Positions 1-13,700 of a DNA stretch of 64,000 bases are shown piece by piece. The stretch lies in the NCBI RefSeq assembly GCF_040954835.1, contig NC_090714.1:4142501-4206500 (forward strand). The letters are read 5' to 3'. The position numbers were made by a program, and so were the translations under genes. This DNA comes from Lepisosteus oculatus. Lineage: Eukaryota > Chordata > Actinopteri > Semionotiformes > Lepisosteidae. The notes beneath the pieces were generated by a model. That model saw nothing but the letters and a program-made list of their open reading frames with translations, had not been told where the DNA came from and made no database searches. How positions within the stretch are numbered: position 1 is the first letter of the stretch; each line of letters opens with the position of its first letter.

Positions 1-1383
1 ACAGCAGCTGTATCGTCGTGACTAAAGCTCACAGACGCACCCTCGTCGCTATACAATTGTTGCGTTTCAAGGGGTCGCGTCTTGGCTATACATTTAAGAA
101 ACTACTATGGGGCAAGTCTTTATATTAATATAATTATCTCACGGCTTTTGAGCACGCTTCTCCAGATCTTGCCCCCCCCAAAAAAAGAGCAGAAAGCCTA
201 ATTATCACAGAGAAGATGATAACTGAGCTGATTAAAACATGATTTAGCAGCTCCTGGACAAGATACCATCTTGTGGTGACAAGATGATCATGAAATAGAA
301 ATAGTCTAGCAGCCTGAGGTTAGAAATACGGCAACGCATCCCCTTAACCTGACTGGGAGTAGCTGTGTTTACGCCTGCGTGCAACCTCTTTATGAATCCG
401 TTTAGCAGCAGTACACGGGAATAGAAAGATAGCATACAAGTGATAAGAAAACGTAGTGGAGGTCTGTCTTTATCCCTCATTTTAGCAATTGACCACTTAC
501 CACCAGCTGCTTACTAGATATCTAGGTACATTTTTAAACAGTCGCTCCCTCTATCAGACCCAGGTGAAACATTTAAAGCCATTTCACATTTAAACCAGCA
601 TCCCAGAAAGCTGTCTTGTGTAATGTAAATATGTCGCAGTGACCGTTTGTCTGCCTGTCACCTATACTCCACACTGTCTCTACCAAATCCCTATGATCAC
701 CTTCAATTTCAGGCGTGTTAGTTTTAATCTTCCTTTTTTTCCCCTAAGTTTAGGACAGAAAATGAAGATGGAGTGAAAGGGTAGGCTGTAATTTGGAAGA
801 TAACGTACTGTAATTGCTACAACCGAGAAAAAAAAAACACAAAGATGCTAGGGTTCACAAACTTGTTTTTCTTTTGCTTGAAAGCGGTTTTTAGCCAGGG
901 CCCAAGAAGCTCGGGGTTAGGTGAGCCTCGGGCGTCTGTTGACGTGCGCAGTGAAGTACATTTGAAAAGTTATAATCGATGGGGGTTTTTTAAACATAGG
1001 TCAGCGAATCGCTCGGGTGTATAAGAAACTCCTAAATAAATACATTTCCCAACCTATGACTGCGGGTCTGTGCATTGACTACAAGGCGATGACAGTACAC
1101 TTTGGAAGAAAATGACCGGAACCCTAAAGATACTGACCAAGTTAGTAGAATAAGCCGTTACCGATGTGGGCGTTAATTGAATGACTCACTCGAACGCTGC
1201 TCATCAGCCAGCAGTCGTGAGAGACCATTTTTTTTTAAAGATACCTCAGCAATAACGGCATCTATGCGGATCAAGGGCCCGCACACATGCAGTGATGTCA
1301 AAGTGCGGTGGGCTATCTGAAAGGCGGTGCTCTTTCCAGGTGTAATTACGGCAACACGGGGAGCCAGTGCCGGTCTACCGCAC
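1..1383 (-). other. mapk8ip3: mapk8ip3 intron 1 (partial)
   Basis: By the exon model this stretch is the 5' part of mapk8ip3 intron 1. It is AT-rich, and I recognise no exon, RNA gene or clear repeat in it. Confidence 0.7.
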
Positions 1384-1689
1384 CTCCTCCGCCTGTTTGC
1401 GCAGCGCCTTCTCCCTCTCGTACTGGGTGAGCAGCTGCTCGTTGTCCTCCTTCAGCAGCTCCAGCTCCACTTCGTGCTCCTGGTTCTCGGTCAGCACGGA
1501 GTCCAGGTTCTCCAGCACGTTGACCACCAGCGGCATCAGCTCCTTGACCACCTCCTCGTCGTAGCTGCGGATGAGGCGCTCGAACTCGCGGTAGATGCTG
1601 TTGGCCAGGCCGGAGACCCGGTCCGACATGACCGACACCGAGCCGTAGTCATCCTGGTAGACCACCTCGTCGAGCGAGATCTCCATCAT
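1384..1689 (-). CDS. mapk8ip3: mapk8ip3 (JIP3) first coding exon, partial gene
   Basis: First coding exon of a JNK-interacting protein 3 homologue, a scaffold that links kinesin-1 and dynein cargo transport to JNK signalling in axons. The 102 encoded residues open with MMEI, the JIP3 start, followed by the VVYQDDY and SGLA-type segment and the RH1 (RILP homology) helix with [20 protein letters not shown] and the acidic [11 protein letters not shown] stretch. [13 protein letters not shown]-type wording and the MMEI start favour JIP3 over its paralogue JIP4/SPAG9. I chose the ATG at 1689 because it is the family start and has a purine at -3; an in-frame ATG-less extension upstream is not needed. 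The exon ends in QAEE at 1384 and is followed by a GTGCGG donor (1383-1378), phase 0. The rest of the gene lies beyond the left edge. The plus-strand frame across this exon is only its shadow. Confidence 0.93.
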
Positions 1690-2780
1690 CTTGGCAAGAG
1701 GCTCCGATAACACGGGCGGACGCCCCCCCTACTCCACCACCACGACCACCACCAGCGCAGTTCCGGGGGAGAAAAAAACAAAACCCTCAAATATAGAGGA
1801 ATTTAATGTGATATACCGGTGTTTTTTTTTTAATTCAAGCCCCAAAATGTCATTCGCCCGTCTAAATATATTTCGCCTTTTTTCGTTCCAGTCTTTATCG
1901 GGCTGGGAGCGACGCAGACGCGTTCGCTTTCAGTGGCTCAGGTGATGCTCTGCAGGTCCCGAAATCCGCTTTTTTTTTTTCAGCCCCTGAATTCCGAGAC
2001 CAGGGCGACGCGCATCGTTTCCGCCGGCTAAAACCCGATATTTCTGTCGCTGTAGTTGAACGCATGCAGGGGCCAGGACTCTCCCTGTTCCCCGTGTCGC
2101 CCGGCGCGGCGGCCTGGATGGGGGCTTCTAGATGGTTCCCGGTCGCGTCTTGCTCTCGGCGAAGCCCGCATCCCTTTCCAGGCGAAAGCGGTGCAGTTTG
2201 TTTCTGCCCATTTTGTTGTTGTTTTTTTCCCGGACAGGAAAAACAAGGTTAAAACGGAACGCAAAAAAAAAACGAGGCTTCTAATTAAAATAATAAATAA
2301 ACGTGCCTCACAATGCACCTGCCGGTCAGCAACCACGCAGTCCAGTCATCGCTGCGAGCACTGATGACACGCATGAAATCAGCTGAAAGCCGCCGTTCCC
2401 TGCGTGCTCCCTCCCCTGCCTCCCTCTTTCCCCTTTAAATCATATTTTGGTCCAGTCCGGCTCCAGTCCGCTTCCCCGGGTTGGACCGGGTTAGGCGATG
2501 CCGTTTTCTGCGGCGCTGTCGGGATCCTCCCAGGCTGAGCGAGGCGGCTGACGTCACGCCGTCTGCAGCGAGCAGGCTCCGGCCGAGCCGGGATGTCTCG
2601 TCCTCGCCGCGCAGTCACGGCCGGCGTGAGAGCGCGTTTTCCCCAGCCCGCAGCCCCCCAGCCGGCCAGAGCGGTCACTGTTGTCTGCGGTGCTCACGGT
2701 CGCTGCGCGGACCCATCCCCTGGTAGCAAGAGGGCTCGGTGGGCTTCGCCAACGTGCTGCGTCACACAGCAAAAGCAGTG
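1690..2780 (-). promoter_or_regulatory. mapk8ip3: mapk8ip3 5' leader and CpG-rich promoter region
   Basis: GC- and CpG-rich DNA upstream of the mapk8ip3 start. It contains a palindromic CRE, TGACGTCA, at 2549-2556. The leader and promoter limits are inferred; no transcription start can be read directly. The short frames on both strands have no family resemblance. Confidence 0.5.
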
Positions 2781-4540
2781 ACCAGTGAAGAGAGGGAATG
2801 GAATCGATTAGCAGCTCATTTTTATTTCTGCTTTAACAACAACAACAACAACAACGCAATGTTCTTTATTTTCGCCCTGGCAAAGATACAGTCCACTCCA
2901 TCTATCCTATATATGTCTTCTGAGATGAGGAGCCCCAGAGACGAATTCATGCCTAAACGTGCACATCACGAACTGCTCGGACTGCTATCTCTAACCGACA
3001 ACAGAAACAGCAAATAACGTCTCAAACAGTGAACACAAAATCTGCGTTGCTTTAGCGTTCTGAGGGACATGTAATACACCTATGATGTTCCCTTCTCGTC
3101 GAAAGATGCTATACAATATACAAAATTAAAGTAGATAAAATGGCAGTGGTGCCCACTACACTTTCCCTTCAGTACAATTCCCTGCCAATTCACGGCTCAT
3201 GACACGCCCTGTATTTTCACCTCTTGGTAAATGTGCAACAACGTAAAACCTCGTCTCTCGACCAACGTTTTTTTCCTGCAATATTGAACAAAAAACGGTC
3301 CTGTTCCCTCCAGGTTATAATTAAAATATAATTAAAATAATACGGGACAGTGCTGTTAAAACCCGGCTATCTCATGGAACATTTATGAAGACCACGCCTG
3401 TATTGTCTAAAACACATCAAGTACTGGACACGCCATAGCAAAAGAGAGCACTTGTTAGCGTTCATCACGTTTGAATGTTTCTGAAATGAAAGGGTTAAAA
3501 CATTAAAAAAACGATTTTAATTTCCACTGCTGTTCGTGAACATATTCATATATATAACGGTGACAAAATCGTTTTTGCTTCAAAAATAGTGAAACGGGTT
3601 CAAGGTAGTATAATCCACATTCACATTTGAACTTCAGTTTATTGAATTTAAGAGTTCGCCTCAAATATGGTCAAAGTGAGCTCGGCTGCAGCACCTTTGC
3701 CACAAGATCTGAATTTCTCGTCTCTGTAGAACAGGGAGCACGACGCAGATCGCAGCCTCAAGTCAGCTGCAGTGCTTATCTAAACTGCAGGAAAAAATCC
3801 ATCTTGTTGTAGATGTTGGTCAGCATCAAATACAATTCGGGAATCACAGAAGAGCGGTTTGTATGTCGCGCTCTTTAAATAAACGAGAGCTAACCTTCTC
3901 TATATTCTCTATAACCTTCTTAATATTCTTTATTTACAGGTTGGTAACGGTTAATTTGCTCTACACAACGTTTAATTCTGGTAAAATCTTCAGAGTTTAT
4001 CACACTATCATATTCAGTGATGTTCGAGTTTCGTAATATTATCTAGGAATGTGGATACATTTCTTCTTATGCAGCGGCACAACTGGTAATGTTCATTTTC
4101 ATTTACATTTTCATTTACGTGGGTAAGCTTTGTTTCAGTTACAAGTAATATTGTTAATGTTTTTATGTTCTCTGGGACCCGAAATAAAGGCAGTGCCCAA
4201 AACACTGATTATCCCTCAGGAAGGGAACCTGAGCTATAGGGTCGTGAAGAGGTGGGGGGTAGCTCTGTTGTTTCGTAGCTCTTGGCTCCCGTATTTGTTG
4301 GCTTCCTTCACCTGTTTTGAATGAAAGTTTCTGTGGAATGAGTGGTTGGTTGATCTACCGCTCATAAAGTTGCATCAGAAATACAGTATGAAGAACAGCG
4401 CCCTGCCGAAATAAGTGGAATTACATCATGTAACTGGAAGAAAGAAACAGAGAGGCACGACTTGTAATGACTTCGCGAAAGCAGAGCTAATGCATTTTTT
4501 AGAGACATCCTGTAGGCTTTTACAGGAAGAAAGGCAGGCT
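2781..4540. other. intergenic between divergent mapk8ip3 and mfsd1l
   Basis: About 1.8 kb of AT-rich intergenic DNA between two genes that point away from each other. It holds a short (AAC)n run at about 2836-2856. I see no coding exon. Confidence 0.6.
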
Positions 4541-4547
4541 TCAAAAA

Positions 4548-4691
4548 TCACGTGAAACCTATCAGGCGAGTGTGTTTAGTTATGTTAGTGGGGGTCTGTA
4601 TCTCCGGGCACACCGATGAGATCGTGAGGATTGTGCAGCTAGCCAAAATGCAACCCTCTGTCTTTAAAGTGATGTGCACGGCGTGACGTCA
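4548..4691 (+). promoter_or_regulatory. mfsd1l: mfsd1l proximal promoter: CLEAR-like E-box and CRE
   Basis: TCACGTGA lies at 4548-4555, matching the core of the CLEAR motif bound by TFEB/TFE3 at lysosomal genes. A perfect CRE, TGACGTCA, lies at 4684-4691. They are about 240 and 100 bp upstream of the mfsd1l ATG. Both motifs are seen directly; their use is inferred from the lysosomal role of the MFSD1 family. Confidence 0.45.
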
Positions 4692-4787
4692 GGCACATGA
4701 GCAGGTGCGATCTGAACTGGGAGGCAGAGGGGAGAATGAGCAGCTGATCAGTTACACAGGTACAGCTTGGACCTGCAGTTGTTTATC

Positions 4788-7700
4788 ATGGGCAAGCCGG
4801 CGGAAAAAGGTCAGTAAAGTTGGTCGCGTTTTTTAAACATACGGGTCAAGAGCACCGGGTGATTTAGGGTAATCGGAAACGCTGGTAGCAATCCCCAGAT
4901 GTGGTTGCATCTGGGAATTGCTAATGTTTCTTTTCCCGGATGATTTAAAAATAATGGTGAAAGTCAAAGTCTACTAGCTTCGCGTCTGTAAAGTCTCTTT
5001 TTCATGCTAACAGGAATATTTTTCCTCTCGATTCCTAACGCCTGAGCTACAGTGAATGTTTGCCCCTGCTGGGTCTACCCCCATCGCTACAAAGATTTCC
5101 GAAGCATTTTAGAAACACTTTGCTTTTTTAAAAATTAAAATATCTGTTGTGTTCTTCAGCGCAATTCCAAATCTCCAACTGTATCCCCAGCTTCAGAAAT
5201 AGAAATTGTCTCTAAACTGGAAACACGTTACAAATTCGCTCCCTTTACTTTTTGCACAGCGCAGATGTTGTTTTGTATGTCCCTTAGCGATGCGTGGGAC
5301 TTCTTTGACGAAAGCGGAGATGCTGGGTTTTATCTTTGTTACATTTTGGTTTTTTTACTCTCGTTTGTAAGCGCTCTGTTCTTTTTAGAAACACTCTATA
5401 GCGTTGGGAGGTGGGTGTCATGTGGAATTAAGCAGCTGCCTGAGTTCAGACCTAGTTTACAAAAGTAAATGGAATGGATTCTTTTCAGGACAGTACTCAC
5501 CAGAGGGCGCTACGCCTTCTGAATGTGATCAGGGGGACACTGATGGGGTATCCCCGTGGTGTTTAATCCAGGTGAGCCCCTGGCCGCTGGAGGTATCCCT
5601 TTAATTGATCTGTTTGTTCACAAACATCAGGTAAAGAAGACACTTTCTTACCTGTGGTGGTTTCAAATACTCTGCTTCATGCAGATTGTACAAAATTCTA
5701 TACAGCCACCTCTTAATTTTCTTCTTTTATTTTGCCTGGGCTGCTCTTGAGAGTGAGTGGCAGGCAACTGCCCCTTGCTATTGTAGAGCTACTATCCATT
5801 ACAATTCGCATTTGGCCTGAGGGCTGAAAGCAAATTTAGGGGGAAAAAAGATGCATCAGCTTGCAAACTGAAACAAATTAGCCTTCCCCATGTAAATTAC
5901 AGCAAAAGGCAGATGTTCAGTTTTCACAGGTGTTGCTCAGGAACCCTATTTGTATATTTGCTAAATGTCACTGCTACATGGTGCAGTGTGCAGTATTTAC
6001 AGCAATGTGTTCGCTGTCAGTAATAGTGCGATACTGATACGTCTTTCACTTTTTCTTGAGGTTCTGACCATTCTTAACTTTTAATTAAGAGCAGCAATAA
6101 AAACGGGGAACGCAAAAAAAAAAGGTTTGTGGCCTTACGGCCTTAATTGCTACCTGGAGTTGTGACGCCACATTTCTTTTTGCAGCATTTTACAGATTCC
6201 TGGTGCTGTTCTTCAACTGCCTGCTGACGTTCGGCTCCTACTTCTGCTTCGACATCCCCAGTGTCTTGCAGGACCAGTTCCAGGGGGTGAGTGAGTGAGC
6301 AGTAGGCCAGAGACTGACCGACCCTGGGCTCTGGTGCGATCGCCTAGCCTTCCGACGTCACCGAGCAAATGAGGTTCTCCCATCTGAATTTAAACGCTTT
6401 TTTTCCCCCCGGTCCTGTGCGATTTAGAGAAGGCGGCTGCTGGCCCTTCGTTTGCACCCTACGTGGACAGAGATGGTCACCGAAGCTGCTGTGGTCATGC
6501 GTGTCACGTGTGTGACATGCTCTTGTCCTCCAGCGAGACTATGGCAATGTTGCCACCTTGTCAGCTGGTTTGACTAAGGTCTGACTCAGGTCATTACCAG
6601 TCCTGTGGAACTGTTTGTAAGAGTAAGGGCATTAACCCTGGTGTGCTGACTAATCCCCACTTCTGATTTGCACAATCTGTCCTACCTAGATGGATGGATG
6701 GATGTTTGCCTGTTATGCCTTCCAGCAAATCCTGTTGCTGTTACTGTAACATTTGTTTTTTATGGGACAGGGTTGTTAGCCTTGTGCCCAACCTCCAACA
6801 TGGAGGACCGGGCGCCCGACGTGAGACACGAACCCACTACCCCGAGATTATGAGTCTGATGCTCTGCCAGCTAGCCGGGGCTGTCCTACCTAGACTTCTC
6901 TCTGAATTCGATTCCTGAAGTAATTTTTCACTTCTTTCCTTGTCCTGATGTGCAGGGGGGTGGGGTTGGCACACAATGACTGTCACAGGTCGCTGACAAG
7001 TGGGGCTGCACTTCAGTGACTGATGAAGGGGGTAGGCTCTTACACGTAAAGCACTTTGGGCTCTTTTGGGATAAAAGAGCAAGAAATGCAAGAATTGTTA
7101 CTGTTGGGAAATAACCTGGTGCTCCGGGATTGTCTGAAGCAGATCATGTAGGACTTGTTGAATTAAGTGTCTTGACAGTTTGAGTCCTTGCTTCATTCTG
7201 TGTACGGAGGACAGGCAGCTCAAGGGTAGCTCCAGGTGGCTTGTCACTACAGATGTCTTCAAACGTGCTGGCTGATCAGCTAGGGACATGCCTTGGACTT
7301 GAAATTTCACCAGCTGTTTCCTCTGCTCAGAACCTGACGTGTCCTAATGCAATGGTAGCGAACGGCTCAGCTCCTGATGGGACCGGAGAGTGTGTGGAGG
7401 GGTTGGGGATGACTCCCCAGGAATACAACCTTCTCTACGCCATCTACGCCTGGACGTGAGTCTCGCACCCCTGCGGTCATGCTGACTCGCACCCATCAAG
7501 ATGGCACATAGCAGAACACTGTGTTAGTTTGTCTTTTTAAGCTACTAGAGTCCAATGAACCATAGCTCTCTCCCTCTGCAGTATTCTGCTATTTTGTTTA
7601 ATAACTTGGTAATATGATATATTGCAAAGCACCATCTTTTTAGCTAAAGCATTTTTATTAAAAAAAAAAGATTTCGAAAACGTCTTTCAGTTAACCTAAT

Positions 7701-10700
7701 GTGTCATACAATTCCATTGAAGGGTTTCTAAAATTAAACTGCCTTATGTCAGTGAAGCACTTTTTATGGTGAAAGGAGAAGTATAAACTCGTAGATATAG
7801 AATTAGTTTTATTTCTTTTGCATAGTTTCATTTAAAGTCCTTTAAAGTCCTTTAAAATATGGGATCTGGGTAACATTCATATTTTGTCCTTGCTCCTTTC
7901 CCTTACATAATAACAGAGATGCCGAAATCTAGAGTAATTTGAACAGAATATTCTTTAGGCTTTGAAATTGGGAGCTGAAAATGATCGGTTTATCACAGTT
8001 GTTGGAAATACTCTTTCCTGGGGGCTGTGTAACTAGGCTGTGTAACACTTTTAAAGGCTGGGAGGCATTACAGAAATGTTAATAAAGCCTGGCTTTTTGC
8101 TAAAAGCACTTCCTCTGCTGTTTTCACTGTTTCTGCAGACACTGTTGTAATGGCACCTCCCTTGTTTGTCTTTCACAGCAATGCAGTGGTGGTGATCCTG
8201 GCTGGCTTCCTCATCGACAAGCTGGGAAACCGCTGTGAGTGATGCACTGAAGCTCTGCATGCGTACTGCTCTTATTAAGCAAAAGGGTCCCAGCACACAC
8301 AGAACAGACTGTAGAGCAGGGGTCCCCAGACTCTGTGCTGTGGTTTGCTGTTATTTCTCTATACTTTCACACCTTTCCATAGCTTTTGTGAAGGGTTAAC
8401 ATCTACTCATAAACCTCAGTTAAATGGTTCCAAAAACCTTCTGGCTTGTCTTTGCACGTCAGAGCAAATTATGAGCAGGGCCAGATTTTGGTGTTTGTAG
8501 GCCCCAGGCACTTTCACTCAGAGATCTGCAAAAAGAGGGGTAGACGCCAGTTGAATTATGTCATTTTGTGTTGTAGGTCACTGGGTTCTTTGTGTTCACT
8601 GGATTTGGAAAGAGTCCGCACCTTCAGTGGGGGTTCGTCTTTTATCATAAGTGCTCCAGTGGGATGGGTGGGGGGAGATGGGTTGACCCACAAATAATTG
8701 ACTCGTTCAACAACCTATCCATCCTTCAAGGATGACCGCTACCTCCAGTGTGACCTTTAGAATGTTTATTTACTCAGGTGGCTTAAATATTAACCAATGA
8801 ATATCAACCAAGCATAAAAGAGTGCCCTATCATTATTGCAGCTGATTTACCAGTGTTTGTTTGCTGGGCTTATGGGTGCAGATGTAAACTCCTGTCTCAC
8901 TACTGGGAAAAAGATACAGTAGCTCAGACAGCACAGTTTCTTAAGGCATTCCTATCACACCATCAGAGACACAGCTCCTTGTTGTTAACAAGGCTATGAT
9001 TTTGAATAGAGCAGTTTTCATTAGTTATTGTATATAAAAAACTAGTAACACTGGTGCAAGACCAGTATGCAGCTTCTGTGCTTTAAACACAAGTGGGAGT
9101 CATTTAACATGCAGCCCAAGTCAGTGCAATCTCAGTCCTGCAGAGCTGTGTTCATACTGTTGATCCAATTCAAGCACGCCTTTCAACAGAACAGTGGCTT
9201 CCAAAGCAACATGGACATGGATCTTAAAGATTAGTTACTATCTTGAGATAAAACCCGAACTTTGAAACCCACAAGGTTAAGACTCACAATGGAGGATGTT
9301 GTTTGTCATCTTTCATTCAAAGTGGGCTCTCTCACTTCTTGATAGCTGGGTACACATTAACGTGCAGGTCCTCTCCGGAGCACGCGATCTGTGCTACACG
9401 CTGGAGAGACCTGACTCGATCTGTTTGGCCTTCCTGCAGGCGTGTTCCTGTTCTCCTTCCTGACTGTGCTGGGCTCTGCGGTCTTCGCCCTGGGCTCACA
9501 CTTCAAGGGCACCAGCTACCTGCTGCCCCTGATGCTGACTGGTCGCCTGCTGTTTGGCTCTGGGAACGGCTCCCTGTCTAGTAAGGCTATCTCCCTGGCC
9601 AGAAACCAGTTCGCTGACGTGAAAACAGTGTTCACTATTAAGCCCAATTCAAGAAACGCACCATGATACTGGGAGGTTTTGAGGCATTTCAGGCCATGCT
9701 AAATTTCTCTTTTTTTAAACATACCTTTTATCACTATTAGATAGGGGAGAAATGTCTGATAGTTGGCTCCCTGAAACCTTTCTTCATTTAGCTGTGTAAC
9801 TTTAGTATTATGGCCATTTGTCACTAGGTGTCATTGCAGTGTAAATGAATTTTAATTGTGTTTTCAGTTGTGGGGTGAATGTGCCTTTTCACCGTTGCCT
9901 GGTTCATAGTCCTTTTAAAAGTATTTCAATACCGTTGGAAGGAAACTGCAGTCCAGTACATTTTAAAGCCCTCCTTAATGTCCTTCAGGCCTGGTGGAAC
10001 AAAATGGACAAGGGTCCATTCATGCATGTGATGAGAGAGATTTAAAAATACAGAAAATCGGCATTTTGCACAGCTGCCTAGTAAGGATGCATTTGCGATT
10101 GGCATTCAGAGTGGTATGAAACAGTCAGAAGGAAGCAGGAGAAGGGGCAGAAGACCTCTTCAGCTCCCACTGAAAGCTTCATTACCATCATGTCGGTCTC
10201 TAAGGCTGGATCCACCCCTGTTTTACAGCGTACGCGTGTGTGTGTCTCTGTCCGGGTTTCGACTCCGGTGACCCTCTGCCTTGTCCTCAGTTGTGCAGAA
10301 CCGCATCACGGCATTCTGGTTCAAAGGGAAGGAGCTGGCCCTGGCGTTCGGCCTGACTGTGGCCTTCTCCCGCCTGGGCTCCGTCCTCAATTTCTTCTTC
10401 ACCCAGCGGGTGGAGGCGCATTTTGGGCTACAGTGGACGCTGTGGGGAGGTGAGTCCCGGGGACAGCGAGACAGTGGGACAGTCGGCAAGACCGCCGCCA
10501 CAAAGCACAGGGAACTTCAGCGCCGTCCTTCCCTGAGCTTACTTTTTCTGTCGTCACTTGGTTCTACCGCTGAAAAGTGTTTCTCAGGAACAAAGAAAAT
10601 GGGTGGAAAATTCAGCAGTTTGAGTCATTTGATTACTCAAAACCATTTATTATCGTTTTATTGGACTTGATGGGACTAATAATAAAATATTCCGAAAATA

Positions 10701-13700
10701 GTGTTTATTAGACCAGGGGTGTCCCTCGCTGGTCCTGGAAATTAGCTGTGTCCAGCAGGTTTTATAAATCACCATTAAATCACAAATTTTAAAAAGGGTT
10801 AGGGCAGTTTAACGGTGATCAGGTTAAACAGGTGGTTAGTTAAATCAAGTAATTTAGAGATAATTCAGGGAGAAAAATGTCATTTTCGTCCATTAAGGAC
10901 CAGAGGTCTCCTAACTGAATACGTGACTTGTTTAATATACAGGTGTTCCCTTTAGAAACTATATAATAGCACAAACTGAACTAGGGAGCTCTGGGACAAG
11001 AACTGGACAGCCCAGCAAATTCCCCTTTTCCTTTTATACATGGTTAGGGGCAATTTTTTAATTTATTTTTGTTCAATTTACAATTCAGTTTTGAAATGTT
11101 GACGTACAGCAGACTCAAGCAAATATGAAAAGCAGCCCCACTCCCTCAGAGTATTGTTTCATTTTGAATAAAGTTAAATTTCGTTTTCAATATCACACCC
11201 GACATCCAGAAGGTCTTAACATTGCGGTTTCCATCAGGATTAGAAGAGGGGTGATTGTGACGAAATGTTGGTTCTTGTGAGCCTGTTACTCTTCAGACCA
11301 TTCTTCACCATTTGGCCTTTTCACACTTGTCTTTTCTGGGCAGGGTTCGCCTTGCACACATTTCTCCTCGTCCGTACAAGGACACGGGAAGACGAGGTCA
11401 TTTTTGGGCTGGGCTTAGAGAGCTGTAGCCTTGCAGATTCTATTGACAATCTTTAATGGTCAGTGAAGGACTAACAGGCTTGTGAACCAGTTGTGTTTAA
11501 GTTAACTGGACAGTTAGTTGGCACTAGGACTGCACTGGACCAGGGTTGCAGGTCTCTGGTCAGCTGCGGTGTTGCTCTGTGGGCAGGTACCTTCCTGTGT
11601 GTGCTGGGTTTCCTGGCCGCCATCACGGTCAGCACGCTGGACAAGGTGGGCATGAGGCAGTTGGGTCTGGATGGTGCCATTCAGGAAGAGTCCAGGAAAG
11701 TGGTGAGTGACCCCACCTTCCTTCCCGGCCACTCTTCCGTCACTGCCTCCCTCCCCACCTCCCTCCTCAGTGGTGCGCCCCACGTTTTGGCTGAATCGTC
11801 AGCCGACACCTCAAATGCAGAAGAATCTCAGCCCCCCCTGAATCCGTGAAGCACAGATTGATGGCTCACACAGCGTCTGTGTCTGATCATTCGTATCTCC
11901 TGTGATGGATGGTCTCGGCTCTTCTGCTGATCATGAAATGGGAGGGATGATTATGGAGCAAGTAAGAGGTTTGTTCCATGCTGAAAAGAGAAGAAAAAAA
12001 ACGCAATGTTTCAGCTGTGGAGCCTTCATCAAGTAAGGCTCCACAGCCGAAGTACCCGAACCCCAGCTCTAGAGAATCCCAGGCCGGTTTGTCGGATGTT
12101 TTTAAAGATCGCCCATAACTGTGAGCTGCTGATGAATCAAGCGAGTGATTACTTGTTCCTCTTCAGCCTATGCATGCTGCCGCAGCTACCCACCTGAGCT
12201 AGAATGATTATGGCACCTTAGTCAAAAAATGACGTATATAGCAAAGTATTATTGCCTAATACATTTGCATTCTCAAGTTCCAGAAGAATTCAGTTTCAGT
12301 CTTCGTCTTTCAACAGCCGCGCATGGAATTGAAATGCTCTGTGTTCCAGAGACGTTAAAGGAGAATGGGTTGATGCTTGAGCAGCAGGTGCTGGTGGGCC
12401 GGGCGGAGATGCTGGAGGCAGAGTGGGTGGCACTGTGGCTAAGGATCTGTGCCCGTGGCTGGAAGGTTGCTGGTTCAAATCCCGCAGCCGGCAGAGGAAT
12501 CCTAATCCGTTGGGCCCCTGAGCAAGGCCCTTAACCCCAGCTGCTCCAGGGGCGCCGTATAATGGCAGACCCTGCGCTCTGACCCCAGGCTCTCTCCCTG
12601 TCTGTGTGCCTCATGGAGAGCAAGCTGGGGCATGCAAAAAGACGAATTTCTAATGCAAGACATTTTATAGGGCTAATAAAGTGATGTTATGGTGTGTTGA
12701 GGTCACACAATGCTGGACCCCCAAGTGGAGGGAGGGCAGCTTCTCATGGTGTTTCTGCCTGTACAGAGGGTGCAAAATGTGCGACAGCTCTCCCTGCGGT
12801 ACTGGCTCCTTGTCCTGACCATCATGTTCTTCTACAACGGGATCTTTCCTTTCATCGCCGATGCGAGGTATGGCTAAGGCTCTTTTCCTTATCTGAGATT
12901 TTTTGCAATAGGCAGTGTGACTTTGTCCCTTTATGCCAGTGGTTTCTGACCCTAGCTCTGGAGAGCCCCCGTCCGGTTTGTCATATCTTTTTAAAGAACG
13001 CCCACAACTGTGAGCTGTTGATGAATCAAGCAAGTGATTTCTTCAATCAACAGCCTTCTTGTCCTAAAGCGCCGATGAGTGCTAAGAGTTTAATCCTAAA
13101 TGATCACGACTTCATTGATCAAATCACCTGTTTATCTGATCGCAGTGGAACTTTTCCTCATCCTTAGAAACTGGTGGTCTAGTGCTGACCTCTGAAACCT
13201 GCAGGCATGTGCTGAATTGGTGCTTCCCAGCACCAGGGCTGGAGATCCCTGCCTTACATGGTATACAAAACAAGAGGATTAAAGCTCTCGATCTGTACAG
13301 CATGGAGCTAAACCATGGGTGATCTTGCCTGTTCCTGGAGTGTCACATGCTGCATATTCATTCGGAACTCTAAATCACCAGAAGTGATAAACAAATAAGG
13401 CTGCAATTGCATAAATGCCCAGGTTTTATATCAGTAAATGCTGTGCCTCTCCATACTAAGCTGCTCTGACTGACAGCAAGAACTGATTAGTAATCTTTTT
13501 AATGCAGAAACCTCATGTCTGGTATTCTCTAATGCATGCGGTCCTTCTGTGTCTCCAGTAAGTTTATCCAGGACAAGTACAGTACGTACAGCCAGAAGGA
13601 AGCCTCCTACATCGCAGGGGCAGTGTACGACAGCTCTCTGGTGCTCTCAGCTGCTGTAGGGATCCTCATCGTAAGTACAGAGACCAGACGGCCTCCCACA

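Noticed and set aside
1327-1710. Long plus-strand open frame over the mapk8ip3 exon
   Set aside because: It is the antisense shadow of a conserved coding exon, starts with GTG and has no family features.
6812-6881. Functional tRNA-Met gene
   Set aside because: The acceptor stem has mismatches, and the segment is embedded in a 190-bp element with a target duplication and simple tail, so it is a SINE.
9580-9666. Extension of mfsd1l exon 5 to the stop codon at 9666
   Set aside because: GTAAGG at 9581 is a strong donor, and joining to 10291 restores the MFSD1 family sequence in phase.
12229-12534. Open frame of 101 codons, repeated almost identically at 38735-39040
   Set aside because: Both copies lie within the composite repeat and run into the tRNA-SINE; the match is due to the repeat and not to a gene family.
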